Assembly: GCA_016748015.1 (NCBI GenBank)
Contig: JAAOMT010000480.1
Coordinates: 373,356-437,355, forward strand
Direction: 5' to 3'
DNA: 64,000 nucleotides
Source: Geosiphon pyriformis
Lineage: Eukaryota; Glomeromycota; Glomeromycetes; Archaeosporales; Geosiphonaceae
Part shown: positions 42,421 to 55,052 of the stretch, in pieces
Numbering within the stretch: position 1 is the first letter of the stretch
Layout: the number at the start of each line of letters is the position of its first letter
The notes under the pieces: model-generated
Told to the model about the DNA's origin: nothing
Database searches by the model: none
The model's input: only the letters and a program-made list of their open reading frames with translations
Program-made: the position numbers and the translations under genes

Positions 42421-42763
42421 AATTTGATTTAAAAAAATAAGCATTATATAAATTTATAGAATTGGTATTTTATTACAAAAATCTATTAAAAAATTTTTAA
42501 AAAATGTTAAATTTCTTAATTACTTGGTTAAAAAAACCAAAAATATTAATAAATTTTAATACAATAAAAAGCTTTTAAAATACTTAAAATAAAATTGACA
42601 ACAGCTTTAATTCTTGTTTATTGTAATTTTAACAAAAAATTTTAATTAATTATTAATATCTTTTATATAATATTTGGTACTATTTTATTATAATTAAATA
42701 ATAAAAACAATAATAACATTTTTGGTCAAAGAGAAACATGTAATACCTTGTGCCAATACATGA
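42421..42763. other. AT-rich gap between element B and the E LTR
   Basis: Runs of A and T with no coding match to either element. The junction that removed the rest of B must lie near its left edge. Confidence 0.5.
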
Positions 42764-43592
42764 TGTTATAGGTGATTATTTGAAATCTTAAAGCAAATAA
42801 CAAATCTGTAACTTGGTGCTTAATAGCTAATACAATTAGTAATATCTAAAGGTTTTAGTTGATCTAAAAACTTTGATTAAGTCCTTGATATAATGGACAA
42901 AGATTTAATAGAGATTTCTTTTAGTGATGTCTCAAGTGTTAATTCTTAAGTTAATGTGTTTTATTGTCTATTACTTTTCAGAATCACAATTTTGTCAATT
43001 TTTTTTTTGGTGTAATGGCTGGCAATCTTCCTGGTAAGCTATTCTTAATTTTGAGTATTTACTCTTATTTCTAAATCTTTTACCAATGCTATATCCTAAT
43101 GTTAGTATCTCCACATATTAATCAATTAATAAATAATAAAGACAAAATAAAAAGAAAAAAAGAAAAAAAAGAAAATAAAAGAAATAAAGAAAATTAAGTT
43201 AAAGCAATATAAAGTTAATATTTTGTCAATAGCTATGATCAAAAGTTATTGTTTTAGTGTAATCAAGTATTAGATTTTATTAACATAAAGCATTAATAGT
43301 GGGGAGAGTAATTTAGATAGTGAATAATTATTTATTGATTTTGATGATTCTAACTAAGATGTTTTTAACTGAAAAATCTTAATATTGATTCTGTTTTTTC
43401 TGCTTCTAATGCTTTTGCTATATATACATAATTTGAATTCTATAAGATCACTCACATTTTTAAGCAATGTGCTATAATTTTTCAAGCAATACTCACATTG
43501 CTAAGCAATATGCTTATGTGTTAATTATTATTCTCCTATTGGTCTATCTGTTTTTTTTACTATTTTTTTGTATGTTTTTTCTATAAGTAATA
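42764..43592 (-). repeat. Element E 3' LTR
   Basis: Inverted relative to LTR B and similar to it, with the CATTGCT/AGCAATG repeats at about 43455-43520. Left end TGTTATAGG, right end CTATAAGTAATA (family end TAACA with C-to-T). Confidence 0.85.
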
Positions 43593-44400
43593 TTATCTTC
43601 TTCTTTTAATATTGAGCTCTATTAAAATTTTTATTTTGAATTAGGTCTATAACTTTTCTTTTTAATATCATTTGTTCAACTCTGCTTCTTATATTGTTGA
43701 TTTGCGAGTTGTTCATTTTCCCCTACTGGTTAATGGTTATTGTCTCCATGTCAGAGTATAGCAATATTTTTGGGTAGTTTTAAAATATTGTGTGTAATCA
43801 ATAGATTGTTTTAATGTGTAATGTCAGATTTGTTTTTTTTTCTAATAATGTCTTCAATATTTTTTATTATCTTTGGATTAAATATTCTTTTGGCTTTATT
43901 AAAATATAACTTCTAAATATTCAACTTTTGTCCCAACTGATAGTAGTAATATAGTATTGGAAGTTGTTCTATTTACTGTTTCTAATTTTCTTTTGAAAGT
44001 TCTTCTGTTAGAACCATGATAAGTATTTTTCCAAAAGTGTTCTTCACTTTTTCTATAATTTTATCTGACTAGTTTCTTAGTTGGTTCTGTGGTTGCTAAT
44101 ATGGTGTACTTTTTTCTTTTTGCTTGGTGTTTTAATAGCAGATTGTTTGGTAGTTAATGGTAATTTCTATGTTCAATTGTTGTTGATTTAAGACCTGAAA
44201 TAATTGTTGAGCTAAAATGTAGATATAATCTGGTATTTCTATTTTTTTTGGTTTTTTTGTTACATATATTATGTTCTTATATACTCTTTTGGTCAATCAA
44301 TTTGATGTATTTGAATCAATGATTATAATTAGTTACAAATCTCATAAGATCTTATCTGGTTGGATTAGTATTTATTGTACTTCTAGTTGTAGAATATTAT
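43593..44400 (-). pseudogene. Element E ORF3 remnant
   Basis: The reading just before the LTR ends in FNRAQY-stop, matching FDGAQY-stop at the end of ORF3 in element D, with a helical stretch before it (VEQMILKRKVIDLIQ). The remainder is full of stops. Confidence 0.55.
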
Positions 44401-44479
44401 TAGTAGATAATAGTATTATATTGTGATATGGTTTTAGTTAATTACTATGTGCTGCTTTGATTAAAATTTTGTTGTCTTA

Positions 44480-45480
44480 TCTTAATTTATAAGTTTTATT
44501 TCTTAAAATTTTTTTTATGTAAAATGATCTGTTCTATTTGGAATCAAATTTTCTACTCCATTGTTTTTTTGCTTTAGTATAATATAAGAATACTTTGTCT
44601 CCAATTCTAAATTTAATTGGTTTATTTGATAATTGGTTATCATGTCATTCTTTTTGTTTTTCTTATAACTTTTAGATATTATCAACTGTTTTTTTTTATT
44701 TGTTTTCTAGAGTTTCCATTAAGTTATATGTTTTTTTCAACAATGTGTTTTGAAAATTGTTTTTTGTTATTGGTTCAGTTGGATATGTGTTAATTTTTAT
44801 CTCAATTGATAATGTTGCTGTTCTATCATATACTAATTTGAATAATGTTGTTTGTATAGTATCTTGCTTTATTGTCCAATAAGCAAATAGTACTGATAGT
44901 ATAAACAAATCTCATTTATCTTGGTTTTCTTAACTGATTTTGGTAATTGTTTTATACAATCTTCTGTAAACCATTTGTTTATGGATGATATAGTGATGAT
45001 AATGGTCTTTTAATTCCAAATTTTTGACTTAATTCTGCCAATGTTTTGTTTACAAAATGGGTTTTTTGATCTGATAGCAATTTTTTTGGACATTTATATT
45101 AACAAATCAAATCTTAATAAACGAATTTGGCTATGGATTCTGCATCTGCTTTTTGAATTGCTTTCATCTTTGGCCATTTTGTGAGATAGTTTATAACTAT
45201 TGCTATATAACAATTGTCTTTACTGGTTATTGTTAATGGTTCAACTAAGTTAATTCCAATTTTATCAAATGATTGTCTTATTTTAATTGGATTTAGTGGC
45301 TTACTGAATTTTGTTTCTTTTTTTTTTTGACAAGTATTACAATTTTACACATATTAGATGATGTCTGAATACATTGATGACCAATAATATCTTTTTCTGG
45401 TTCTTTTCATGATTGCTTCTTTATGAAAATATTTTGTTGTTGAATCTAAGTATATATTGTATAGTATTGTTTTTTTTTCT
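44480..45480 (-). pseudogene. Element E integrase remnant
   Basis: The open part 44696-44908 (LFAYWTIKQDTIQTTLFKLVYDRTA) matches the element D integrase end (LFAYWIMKQDTTQATPFKLVYSRTA). The rest of the core and the N-terminal zinc region can be followed by similarity through stops. Confidence 0.7.
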
Positions 45481-45655
45481 GATTTTGTAATTACTTTAAG
45501 TTGTTGATCTGAATTTTTTCTGTTTTTCTAATATAGTATATTTTGGTCAGTGATAAAATATTTAGATTGTTGTTTTATATTGTTTTATTTCTTTTGAGAT
45601 AATTTTTTCTTAAACTGTTAAGTATTAATATAATGCTAAGATTGTTGATATTTTT

Positions 45656-45737
45656 GTGTATTTATCTTTTGTTATATTTTTGAATATTTATCTTTTGTTA
45701 TATTTTTGAATATTTATTTTTTGTTATATTTTTGAGT
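45656..45737. repeat. Three tandem copies of a 26-bp AT-rich unit
   Basis: The unit ATTTATCTTTTGTTATATTT plus TTGAAT is repeated about three times with few changes, inside element E between integrase and RNase H. Probably local slippage. Confidence 0.7.
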
Positions 45738-46782
45738 TGAAATGTTTTTAGATTTGTTTTATTCTCAACAAACCATCAAAATTTCTGTTTTTTTTTCTCT
45801 TTTTATAATGTATGATATATTTGAATAGTAAAAGTTCTATTTTCTATTTTACATAGTGGTTATTTCCAAATTCTTGTTTTTGAATTGATGTCAATCCTTT
45901 ATAATCAATGTATATGTCAAATTTTTGGCTTAAATATTTTTTCTATTTTATGATTGTCCAATAAATAGCTAAGTGTTCTAGTGCTGGTATTCTATAATTC
46001 CTTTCAACTGGACTTAAACTTTAACTGGCATATATTACTGGATGTTTTTTTCCATCTGGTTTTTTCTGTGATAATACTGCTTCCAATGTTTGGTTTAATG
46101 CATTAGTAATAATAATAAATAATTTGTTGTAATCTAAATAGATTAATACTAGTGCTTGGATAAGCTTTTTTTTTAGCATATTGAAAGCTTTTTGTTGAGT
46201 TTTTGTCTATTCATATTTTACATTTTTGGCTTAGAGCTAGTTAAGTGATTGAGCTATTTTTGAAAAATTCTGAATAAAGTGGCAATAGTATCCAACAAAT
46301 CCTAAGAATGCTCGTAGTTCTATTAAGTTGGTGAGTATTAGAAAATTTTTGACTATCTCAATTTTGTCTGAATCTGTTTTGATTCTATTTTTGCCTATGA
46401 CATGTTCTAGAAATTTCAATTTCATTTTGCCAAAAAAGCACTTGATTGTATTTAGTTTCAATCTTGCTCTTTTCAATCTCTTAAACACTTGTTGAAGATG
46501 ATGCAAATAATTATCAAATGTTTTTGAGAACACATTGGTGTTATTCAAATATATAACTACTGATTTTCATAGCAGTCTGGTATAAACAATTTTCATAAGC
46601 CATTAAAATATGACTGGAGTGTTGATTAAGCCAAATGGCATAACTTTAAATTTAAAATTTTTTTCTTTGGTAGTGAATGTGGTTTTTTTTTTGTTAGTTG
46701 AATTTATGGCTACTTGTCAATAAACACTATTCAAGTCTAATGTGAAGAACTATTTCTTTTCTTCAAAAGCATTAAATAATTC

Positions 46783-46786
46783 CTGA
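46783..46786. repeat. Left target-site copy of solo LTR (CTGA)
   Basis: CTGA is repeated directly right of the solo LTR at 47736-47739. Confidence 0.75.
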
Positions 46787-47735
46787 TGTTACCGAAGATT
46801 TTTGGTTTCTTTTCTTAAATGTTGGTAATGTTGATTTGCTGTGAATTCACGTTCTCAGGAAGTAGTTAAACCTCCAATAACTGAATTTATCTTCAAATTA
46901 TCTCCTATAATTTGAACTGCTGGGCTTATAAGTGGAATGGCCAATTCTGTGCCAGTTACTTTATGTAGTTATGTTGTAGTAAATGTCAACTCTTTCCCAA
47001 AGATTGCTTGTCTGGAAGCTCACTAAAATGTGTAGTTACTTTGCTGTGAAAGTCAACTCTTTTACAGAAATTTCATCTGTAGGCTACCTTAATGATTGTA
47101 ATAAGAAAATACAAAAAAATAAAAGAAATGTAAAAGAAATAGGATTTTATCAAGGGAAATGTTTTCTATCCAGGCCTGGAGTCACTAACAGTTTACTAAA
47201 ATTGGTAGCTAATCAATTTTGAAATGTTAGTTGGGTTTTGGGGATTTTCCAAGTACAATAATTAAAGAATTTGGTTTTTTTGAATTATTTGATATTTATT
47301 TCTTTTTGTGTGTGTAGAAATGATTCTAAGTGATAAATCTAAAGTAAGATACATTTTCTTGAAGAAAAAAGCTCTTCTTTTATACAACTTGTTGTAGTAC
47401 TAGTCTATGAACTTGCACTTTTTCTCTTTGCTCAATTTTTGGTAAATTAAAGATACATTTTGATAAACTACAAGTTATTTCACTGAACTATTGATTAATT
47501 TGGGTGAACTATTCATAATTTTGGCGAATTTTTGAATATTACAAAGTTCAAAGTATTGTGTAATTTGATCATCCTACTTTCTGTTATACTAATTAAATTA
47601 TTTTGATTGAATCGTGATATGTGATAATTGATTAAATAATAAATGATAATTTGAAATGATATTAATATACTAATTAATTATAGGAATTATAAGAGTAATT
47701 TCATGCTAATTAATAGCTAAAATTCTACTGATAAC
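46787..47735 (-). repeat. Solo LTR of the element-A family inside element E
   Basis: Begins TGTTACCGAAGATTTTTGG and ends CTGATAACA, homologous along its length to the element A LTRs in the same orientation, flanked by a perfect 4-bp repeat CTGA. Removing it re-joins the RT of element E (SIP to ELFNAF-like). A full element must have inserted and then recombined between its LTRs. Confidence 0.9.
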
Positions 47736-48399
47736 ACTGAATTCATGGAATAGAATAGCTGTCTTTACAAATTACACTATTAAGTTTTCTATAATCTACA
47801 CAAAAACAAATTTTTTTATTCTTCTTATAAACTAGTAATGACAACCATAAACTCATTAATAGTTGAATTAATCTATTATCTAATATTCTATTGATTTCTT
47901 GGCTGGCTAATAGCATTTGGTATGCTCTCTGTTTAATTGGCATTATATTTCCAGTTTTGATCTGATACTGAATGATATCAGTTTGGCCAAATTTGTTTTT
48001 ACTGGCAAAAATATCAGTAAACTTGTTAAATAACATTTTGAGTTGCATTTGTTGAAGTGGGTCTAAGTTTCCCAAATTTATTTGTTCCAATTGTTTTGGT
48101 TGGAGCAAATAACATTCTTTTTATTTGTATATTGTTTGTGATATAATATCTACATATTCATACAGTTGTGAAAAATCTGAAATGGTTTTTGGTGGTTGGT
48201 CTTTAACTTTGGTGCTTAAATATCCAATAGTAATTCCTTTTGGTATTTTAATAATCTCTTTCATTGTATTGTAGATAAAAATTTTGATGTGTTTAGGGCT
48301 TTTGACTGGTAAGTAAAAATTGGTGAGTTCAATTTTTCTTGATTTACAAATTGTAGTTGCTACTTCGAAAATATGAGCTTGATCTTTTACTTTCCTTTC

Positions 48400-48968
48400 T
48401 ATAATTAACATGTACTGGTCATATAATAGAATGGAAATTGATTAATAGGTAAAGATAATTTCTTCTTTGTCAATAACTTTTTCTTCTGCCATATTAACTG
48501 ATATGTTTATTCTATCTGTGAATCCAAATTCACTAATTCCTCTTGCTGTTATTTCTAATTCCTCTCTATTTCTCACTGATACTAGCTGAGTTATTTTAAC
48601 CAGAAGTAGAAATATTGTTTGTGCTATTTTTTTATTTGGTTCAATAATATATTTTTTTTCCAAGTCATTTTGTAGCATTGCAATAATATTTCTTATATAT
48701 CCTGTGTCAATTATTTCTTTTCTTATATTGATTTTTTTTTTGCTAAACTATTCCTAAATACTAATTAAACTATTGTCATTGCTAGAATTTCTAGTACTAC
48801 TTTCAGATCAATGTATATACACAAATGTGGTTCCAATTTAATGGCATTTTTTTTAAAATATCTTAAATCAAACTCTGTATTAGTATTATGTATGTATTCT
48901 GATATAATATTTTCATCATTATTACTGGACCATTTTAGTTTCTGCTCTTTGAAAAGATCAGAAAGCAC
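48400..48968 (-). pseudogene. Element E dUTPase remnant
   Basis: 48765-48968 carries motif 1 as TNTEFDLRY and the segment before motif 2 (IKLEPHLCIYIDLKVVLEI). 48442-48678 carries motif 4-like KKIAQTIFLLLVKI and a motif 5-like RGISEFGFTD. The catalytic motif 3 lies in the stop-rich gap between. Same order as element D, so it descends from the same dUTPase-RT polyprotein. Confidence 0.75.
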
Positions 48969-49129
48969 AATGTATTATTCAGGGTTATAATTGGAATTTA
49001 AATTGTTGTTATTGTTATTGCCATTTAAAATTAAGCCAGAACTATTGTTTTTATTATTATCATTAGAGTTTGAATCAGAATTGAATTTCAATTCTGATTC
49101 TGATGCACAGCTGCTAATTGGTTTTTTTT

Positions 49130-49830
49130 TGGGATCATGTAGATTATGTGTGATGGTGGATTGTAAATAAGATCATAATTATTACAATACTTGAAGTCAT
49201 ATGGTATTAAACAATAGTCACATAGTCAGGTGTTTAGCTCTTTTAAATGTTGTTTTTGCTCTTTTTGTGTAGATACCAAGTTTTAATAGTGTTTATGGAA
49301 CTGCTCTGGATTATTTTCAATGTTGTTAAAGATGTTAAAAGTAAGGATATATTTTGGTTTGAGTAGTGAAAGTAAATTGTTTTTAATTTTTAGTAGTTTA
49401 TTGGTCAAAGCACCTTTAATCTTGACACTTGTCATTCTCTATATCTTGTGTTTATTATGTGGGTATTTTTCTAAGCATTATAGTGCTCATTTTCAGGCAT
49501 TGTTAATTAGAGTCTTTTTTTATATCCAATCATTGATTAGAATTATGTACTAACATATTTTGTCATATTTTTCTTTGTTCAAGAATGTTGTTTCATATTT
49601 CTTTGTCAGAAAAAATTGTTCCATATGTAAAACAAGGCTCATTGTCCCATTTTTTTTGTTTTTTTGGTTGTCTAAAATGTTTTAAGATGTATAGATGGTA
49701 GTAATATTTGATAGTCATTGGTCATTTCTCATTGTTGTTACAATATGCATCTATTGTTGACAATTTTTTGCTGCAATTGATGCAAATTAATTTTGGTCGA
49801 TAATAGTTTGACTGATATTAAGTAGTAGTG
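49130..49830 (-). pseudogene. Element E Cys-rich domain and zinc ribbon remnant
   Basis: The zinc ribbon reads LCDYCLIPYDFKYCNNYDL (about 49175-49235), directly comparable to LCHHCLIPSDFEYCNNCDL in element D with one Cys lost. The upstream Cys-rich cluster (about 49600-49830) is only traceable by short matches. Confidence 0.55.
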
Positions 49831-50049
49831 CTGTATAGAGTATATGTAAAGATAGTTATTTGGATTTTTTCTTTTTCTTTTTTTTTCTCTTTTTTTTTTT
49901 TCTTATGTAGGTATTGGTGGTAATTTATTGTGTTTTTCTTTGGCCCATGATATCTGATACATTTTCCAGGTAGATTTTTCTCTTTTTTCTTCTAACTTGA
50001 TTAGTGGCTGTTTATTGGTGGTAGTCTTGAAATAACCACAAGTGGCTGG

Positions 50050-51582
50050 TACTCAAGTATATTAGCCATTTTGACTAAGTTGTAGCTCCTGGGTGTTTCA
50101 GTCAAATACTGTATTGGTTTTGAACAGCCAGTCATTACCAACAAGAGCTTAATACTGAATGGCTTTCATTACCAACATGTTAATGGACATAATAATGCTG
50201 TTAACTTCAAAAGAAAAGTTGTTGATTTCGTCAATTAGAGTTTTTGTTGCTTTATTAGCCATTATTATTTTGGTATTAGCAATACAATTCACTTGGTGAC
50301 TTAATTGGTCTATAAGTTGCTTAGTAATAATACTGTTTGTTAAACTGTTATCAAGAATTAGTTTAATAGGGTGGCCATCAACTTTTGTATCAGTATATAT
50401 GATGGTAATTGGTTTGACATTAAGAATGGCTCTACTAAATAAGTGTGTTATTGTTGGCTCTTCAAGTTCAAAGAAAAAGATGGCTTCTAGTAATTTGTTT
50501 TCGGTAATGATGGCTGAAGGTATGTTATTGGTAAGTAGTTGAATTTGATTGGATTTCTGTTCACTGAGTTTGGTATCTTTTAGGATAACTAAAAGACTTA
50601 AATAATTCTAAGAATTTGGGTTTTGAGCATATTCAGTTTCTGAATTCCACTGGTATAATTCTGATGATTGGTTTGAGAAACTAGAAATTAGTTGATGTAT
50701 TACTATTGCCGATTTCCAGTTTTGTTGGATGTGTGTAATTTTCAGTCTTTGAGTTCTAGATAACATTTAAGCTAAATTTAGTAGTGGTGTTTGAATTGGT
50801 TTGGGTTGATAGATTATTTGCAACTGTAGCTAATATATTATGGGTGTTAGAGTTTGATATATTGGAAGTAAGTATATTGGTTGTTGTATCATTTATGAGT
50901 AATAAAGTTGATATTGATCTTAATTTGGAGAATAACTTGGAGTTTAAAACTAGTAATTGGGATTTCAATATTAATTTTCCAATTATGAGTTACCATTATA
51001 ATAACAGTTAATTCTAATGTAACCTTATTTACTACAATTATGGCAGATACATGTTTTTGACTGCCATAGTTGATTGGTTGATGATAAAGAATGTGACTGA
51101 TTTTAGAAATAATTTGAGTTTTCTTGATTATTTCATTATTGTAAAGATTAATAAATGGCCTAATTATTAGCTAAGTTTCCTTCCAATTTCTGATTGATTG
51201 AATCACTAAATTGTTTTAATTTGAACTCCAATTCAGATGATTCATTCATTACTAAATTTACAGCTTGGATGTGGTTGGCTTCTAACTTTGCTAATTCAAA
51301 ATCTTAGACATGTGTAACTGCATCTTAGAGTGTATTTGGATGTATTAGACATACTCTCTGTAACAAGCTGCTGCACAATCTGTGGATGAACTGATTCAGA
51401 ATCTGTGGTGCTGTAAAGTAGTCAGCTTTAATGGCTTGTATTTGGCACAGATTTTTGTGGAAGCATCCTAAGTAAGTAGTGACTATTTTAGTATTATCTT
51501 ATTTGATTGTAGTGAAACTATCAGCTAGGCAGTTAATACTATTATTATTACTAAAATGCTATAGAAACGTGGTTTTAAATAC
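50050..51582 (-). pseudogene. Element E gag (3' part) and protease
   Basis: Protease about 50150-50470 with LILDNSLTNSIITKQLIDQL; the active-site DNG became DNS. Gag capsid about 51180-51582 (LGCFHKNLCQIQAIKADYF, LNQFIHRLCSSLL) and a degenerate zinc knuckle near 51030-51060 (CHNCSK-stop-GYIRINC). Gag is cut at 51582 by element C, at a point equivalent to about 56730 in element D. Confidence 0.72.
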
Positions 51583-52402
51583 TGTTACTTATAGAATATA
51601 GGAAATATATTAGCATATAAATTAACCAATCAGAAGTAGACATAGTAAATATAAAATTCCAGGATTCCTTTTAAGAAGAATTACAAGATTCCAGGAATTT
51701 CAGGATTCTCATATGAAAAATTGCAGAATTCCAGAATTTCAGGATTTTTTTCAAGAGGAATTGTAGAATTCTTAATGTAAAGAATCAAGAAATTGAGGAA
51801 TTTCAATTATGTATATATAACAGTAGTGTTAGAAGTAGAAAAAACAAATTTTTTAGTTTAAATTTTATCTAAGCAATCTTCCACAAACACAAATATTAAT
51901 AAAATAATTATTTACCATCTTCACTAAATTAACATTTAATGTTGATAGTAATCTGTACTTAACTATATTGAAACAATAGCTTTTGATCATGGCTATTGAC
52001 AGGATACTAACATGCAAATTGTTTTGGCTTACTTTTTTATATTTTGTATTTTTTTTTGTTTTATTTTCTTGTTTTGCTAACTTGATTAAAAGAATTCATA
52101 TGTAAAGATACTAATGTCAGAATATAATACTGATAAAAGACCCAGAAATAAGAATAGACATTCAGAATTGAAAATATTTTACCAGAAGGATTACCAGCCA
52201 TCATGCTAAGAAAAAAATTGACAAAACTGCAGTTTTGGGAAGCTATAAATAAACAATCAATTGAATCTCTGTTCATTATACAAAGAACTTAACCAAAATC
52301 TTCAGATATAACAATCTTCAGAAACCAATATCCTTATACCAATTGAACATCAAGTTATGGGTTTGTTATTTGCTTTGAGACCCCAAATAATTATCTGTAA
52401 CA
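51583..52402 (+). repeat. Element C 5' LTR
   Basis: Starts TGTTACTTATAG and ends CTGTAACA, followed by TTTGGTGCTTCC. Its promoter-proximal part holds degenerate repeats of a GAATTCCAGGATT-like motif (51655-51810), followed by a TATATATAA box near 51812-51820. Confidence 0.88.
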
Positions 52403-52439
52403 TTTGGTGCTTCCTATGAGGTATAATTCTAAAGAGAAC

Positions 52440-53654
52440 TTGCACTAACAACAATTATCCAAAAGTAACAGAATCAGAAATAATAGGGACAAACTATTTA
52501 GGATTTGTTAAATCTCTATTTCAACAGTACAGCCAACAATTGGGCTTAACCAACAACTATTATTTAGCAAAATTAGTCTTCAACTTTTACATCAACAAAA
52601 GAATCACAAATTTTTTGAGAAGACCAGTTAACATTGAATCAGCAAGAGAAAATTTCTATACAGAATTAATCCAACACATTAGCTTACTACAAAATTACAG
52701 TTTTACACCAATCATCAGAGAAATTAATCAAGAAATTGAAAGATATACACAACAACAATTCCCCATTATCTATGCAAATAAAGGCAAAGGAAAGTTACAA
52801 ACACTAGCAGCAACTCTAAAAGAAATACAATTACCAACATGAAAGAAACAAAAAATTAAATCTTCACTATATCCATTATATCATCACACACTCAGAAGTA
52901 CCATCAATATCACATTAGCAGATGCATCTACATCAAACATGACATCAACATTTGGATGACTATTATTTCAAAATAAACAAAAAAAAGCAGAATTATTAGG
53001 AACCTACAGCAATTACTTCGAAAAATTTAAATTGTGATTGCTAATACCATTAGAATTCCAATTACTACCATCTCCACCAGATTTCGGAACTGCAGGTCCT
53101 TGGGAGATAATGGCATCAAAAAAAAAGAAAAAAGAGGGTCAAGAATTTAATTATCAATATCCAAATATAAAAAATCCAGAAGTGGAAACTCCAAATATTT
53201 AAACTCAGCAAACTCAAAACAATTCAAATCCCAAGTTAATTAATCAGCAAAACTTACCTCCAAAAATCATTATTAATCCACAACCAATTGATCCAATTGC
53301 TGAACAACTTCAACAGTTGTCAATACTACCTCAGCAATTACTACTTCAATCACCACAACAACCAAACTTAGATCCAATGGCCTACACCCCAATAGCAAAA
53401 CTCAAAGAATTCACTGGCAAAGAGGATGATGCCCAAGTATGACTAAATGATATGGAAAAAGTCATCACAGCCAATAAATAAAATGATGTATAAACCATAC
53501 AGACCATTCCATACTTCTTACAGGATACTACCAACTCATAGTATCAGAGCTTGGTTAACAAACCTCAAGATTTTAACATATTCAAGCTTGAGTTTTTGAG
53601 ATATTTTAGCAATAATAACAGTATTAATTGCTTAGCCAATACATTCACTATCAT
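52440..53654 (+). pseudogene. Element C gag, truncated
   Basis: N-terminal block 52540-52842 (MGLTNNYYLAKLVFNFYIN; ESARENFYTELIQ), a Pro/Gln-rich linker, then PMAYTPIAKLKEFTGKEDD and NKPQDFNIFKLEFLRYF before the break at ANTFTII. Stops are at Trp/Gln/Arg positions of relatives. Confidence 0.78.
53651..53654. repeat. Presumed left target-site copy of element D (TCAT)
   Basis: TCAT directly precedes the D 5' LTR. The other copy is expected after its 3' LTR, outside the window. Confidence 0.35.
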
Positions 53655-54521
53655 TGTTACTTATAGAAATATAGAAAATATAGTAGCATGATTATTAGCC
53701 AATCAGAAGTAGACATAGTAAATGTGGAATTCCAGGATTTCTCTTAGGAATTGCAGGATTCTAGGAATTACAGGATTCTCACACAAAGAATTGCAGAATT
53801 GCAGAATTCCAAGATTCTTCTCAAAGAAATTGCAGAATTCCAAGAATTCCAGGATTTCTGTCATGAAGAATCGAGGAATTGAGGAATCTCAATTATGTAT
53901 ATATAGTAGTAGCATTAGAAGCTGAAAAGGGAGATCCAGTTTAGATTTAATCTAAGCAATCTTCCAGTTCCCAATTATTAAATAAATAATTATTTTATAT
54001 CTCAATTCATTCTCCACTATCAACACTTCATGTTGATAGTAATTGATACTTAACCATGCTGGAACAATAGCTCTTGATCACGGCTATTGATGGGATACTA
54101 ACTTACCAAATTGTCTTGGCTTATTTTCATTATTGTTATTTTCTTTATTTTATTTATTTATTTCTTTGATTTTGTTGTGCATACTAATTGATTGAGAATT
54201 AAAAGTGCTGAGTTATTGACATCACAGATAGCCTGGTAAAAGACCCAGAAATAAGGGTAGATTTATATATATTATCAGTTAGCTTACCAGAAGAGCATGA
54301 CTGCCATAATAAATCTGACCACCAAGCTGAGAAAGAAATTGGGAAACAACTAACAACAAATGACAAATTGCCACACTATTGAATCTCTGTCCATTATACA
54401 AAGAACTCCATCAAAACCTTTAGATACAACACTTTCAGAATATCATCGACGGAAATAGCTTTTGAGCACCAAGTTATGGGTTTGTTATTTGATTTGAGAC
54501 CCCAAATATTCAATCATAACA
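53655..54521 (+). repeat. Element D 5' LTR
   Basis: TGTTACTTATAG to AATCATAACA (867 bp). Contains a run of degenerate GAATTCCAGGATT/GAATTGCAGGATT repeats (53720-53890), then a TATATATAG box near 53897. The first 122 bp differ from the 3' LTR at 10 sites, all transitions. Confidence 0.93.
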
Positions 54522-54540
54522 TTTGGTACTCCCTGTGAAA
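54522..54540 (+). promoter_or_regulatory. Element D primer-binding site
   Basis: TTTGGTACTCCCTGTGAAA directly after the LTR, the counterpart of the sites in A, B and C; TGG starts 2 nt in. Confidence 0.55.
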
Positions 54541-55048
54541 TATAATCCTACAGAGAACCAGCACCAACAACACCAAATCAAAAGTGGCAGAATCAGAAAT
54601 AATAGAGACAAACCATTTAAGATTCGCAAAATTTTTATTTCAACAGTACAGCCAGCAGCTAGGCCTAAACAACAACTATTACCCAGCAGAATCAGCTTTC
54701 AATTTCTATGTCAATGAAAAAATTTTCTCTTTGTTAGAAACACCAGTGAATATTGAATCAGCAAGAGAAACTTTCTATAGAGAATTAATTCAAAACACCA
54801 ACTTACCAACAAATCATAATTTTGCATCCATCATCACCAAAATCAACAAAGAAATTGAACATCCCACCCAACAAAAATATCTAATTACATACACTAATAA
54901 AAGCAAAGAAAAACTACAAACACCAGCAGTAACACCCAGAAAGATACAACTATCTACTTAGAAGAAAAACAGAATTGAATCCCCAAGCAATCCATCTTAC
55001 CATTATACACCCAGAAGTGCCATCAACATATCATCAACAGACACATCC

Positions 55049-55052
55049 CCAT
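55049..55052. repeat. Left target-site copy of solo LTR (CCAT)
   Basis: CCAT is repeated at 56016-56019 at the other end of the solo LTR. Confidence 0.75.

Larger units (their letters stand above)
45740..48108 (-). pseudogene. Element E reverse transcriptase and RNase H, split by a solo LTR
   Basis: RT N-terminal part 47743-48108 (LDPLQQMQLKMLFNKFTDIF, FCVDYRKLNSV, DSYSIP) and C-terminal part 46237-46548 (LHHLQQVFKRL, CFFGKMKLKFLEHVIGKN, LRAFLGFVGYYCHFI). The YLDD region near 46550 is degenerate (VIYLNNTN). The RT core is cut between 46786 and 47736. RNase H about 45740-46200 is heavily eroded. Confidence 0.75.
42764..51582 (-). mobile_element. Element E: LTR retrotransposon of the second family, minus strand, broken by later insertions
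   Basis: 3' LTR at its left end, then (minus strand, right to left) gag, protease, Cys-rich domain, zinc ribbon, dUTPase, RT, RNase H, integrase, ORF3. It is interrupted in RT by a solo LTR of the element-A family (46787-47735) and in gag by element C at 51583. Its 5' LTR and gag start are not in the window and should lie beyond 64000. Very rich in stops. Confidence 0.82.
51583..53654 (+). mobile_element. Element C: 5' end of an LTR retrotransposon inserted in element E
   Basis: 5' LTR, primer-binding site and gag on the plus strand, cut at 53654 by element D. The remaining part should continue beyond the window after element D. Same family as D by LTR and gag. Confidence 0.82.

Noticed and set aside
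53720-53890. LTR repeats as a CRISPR array
   Set aside because: Short degenerate direct repeats without regular spacers, inside a eukaryotic LTR and repeated in other LTR copies.
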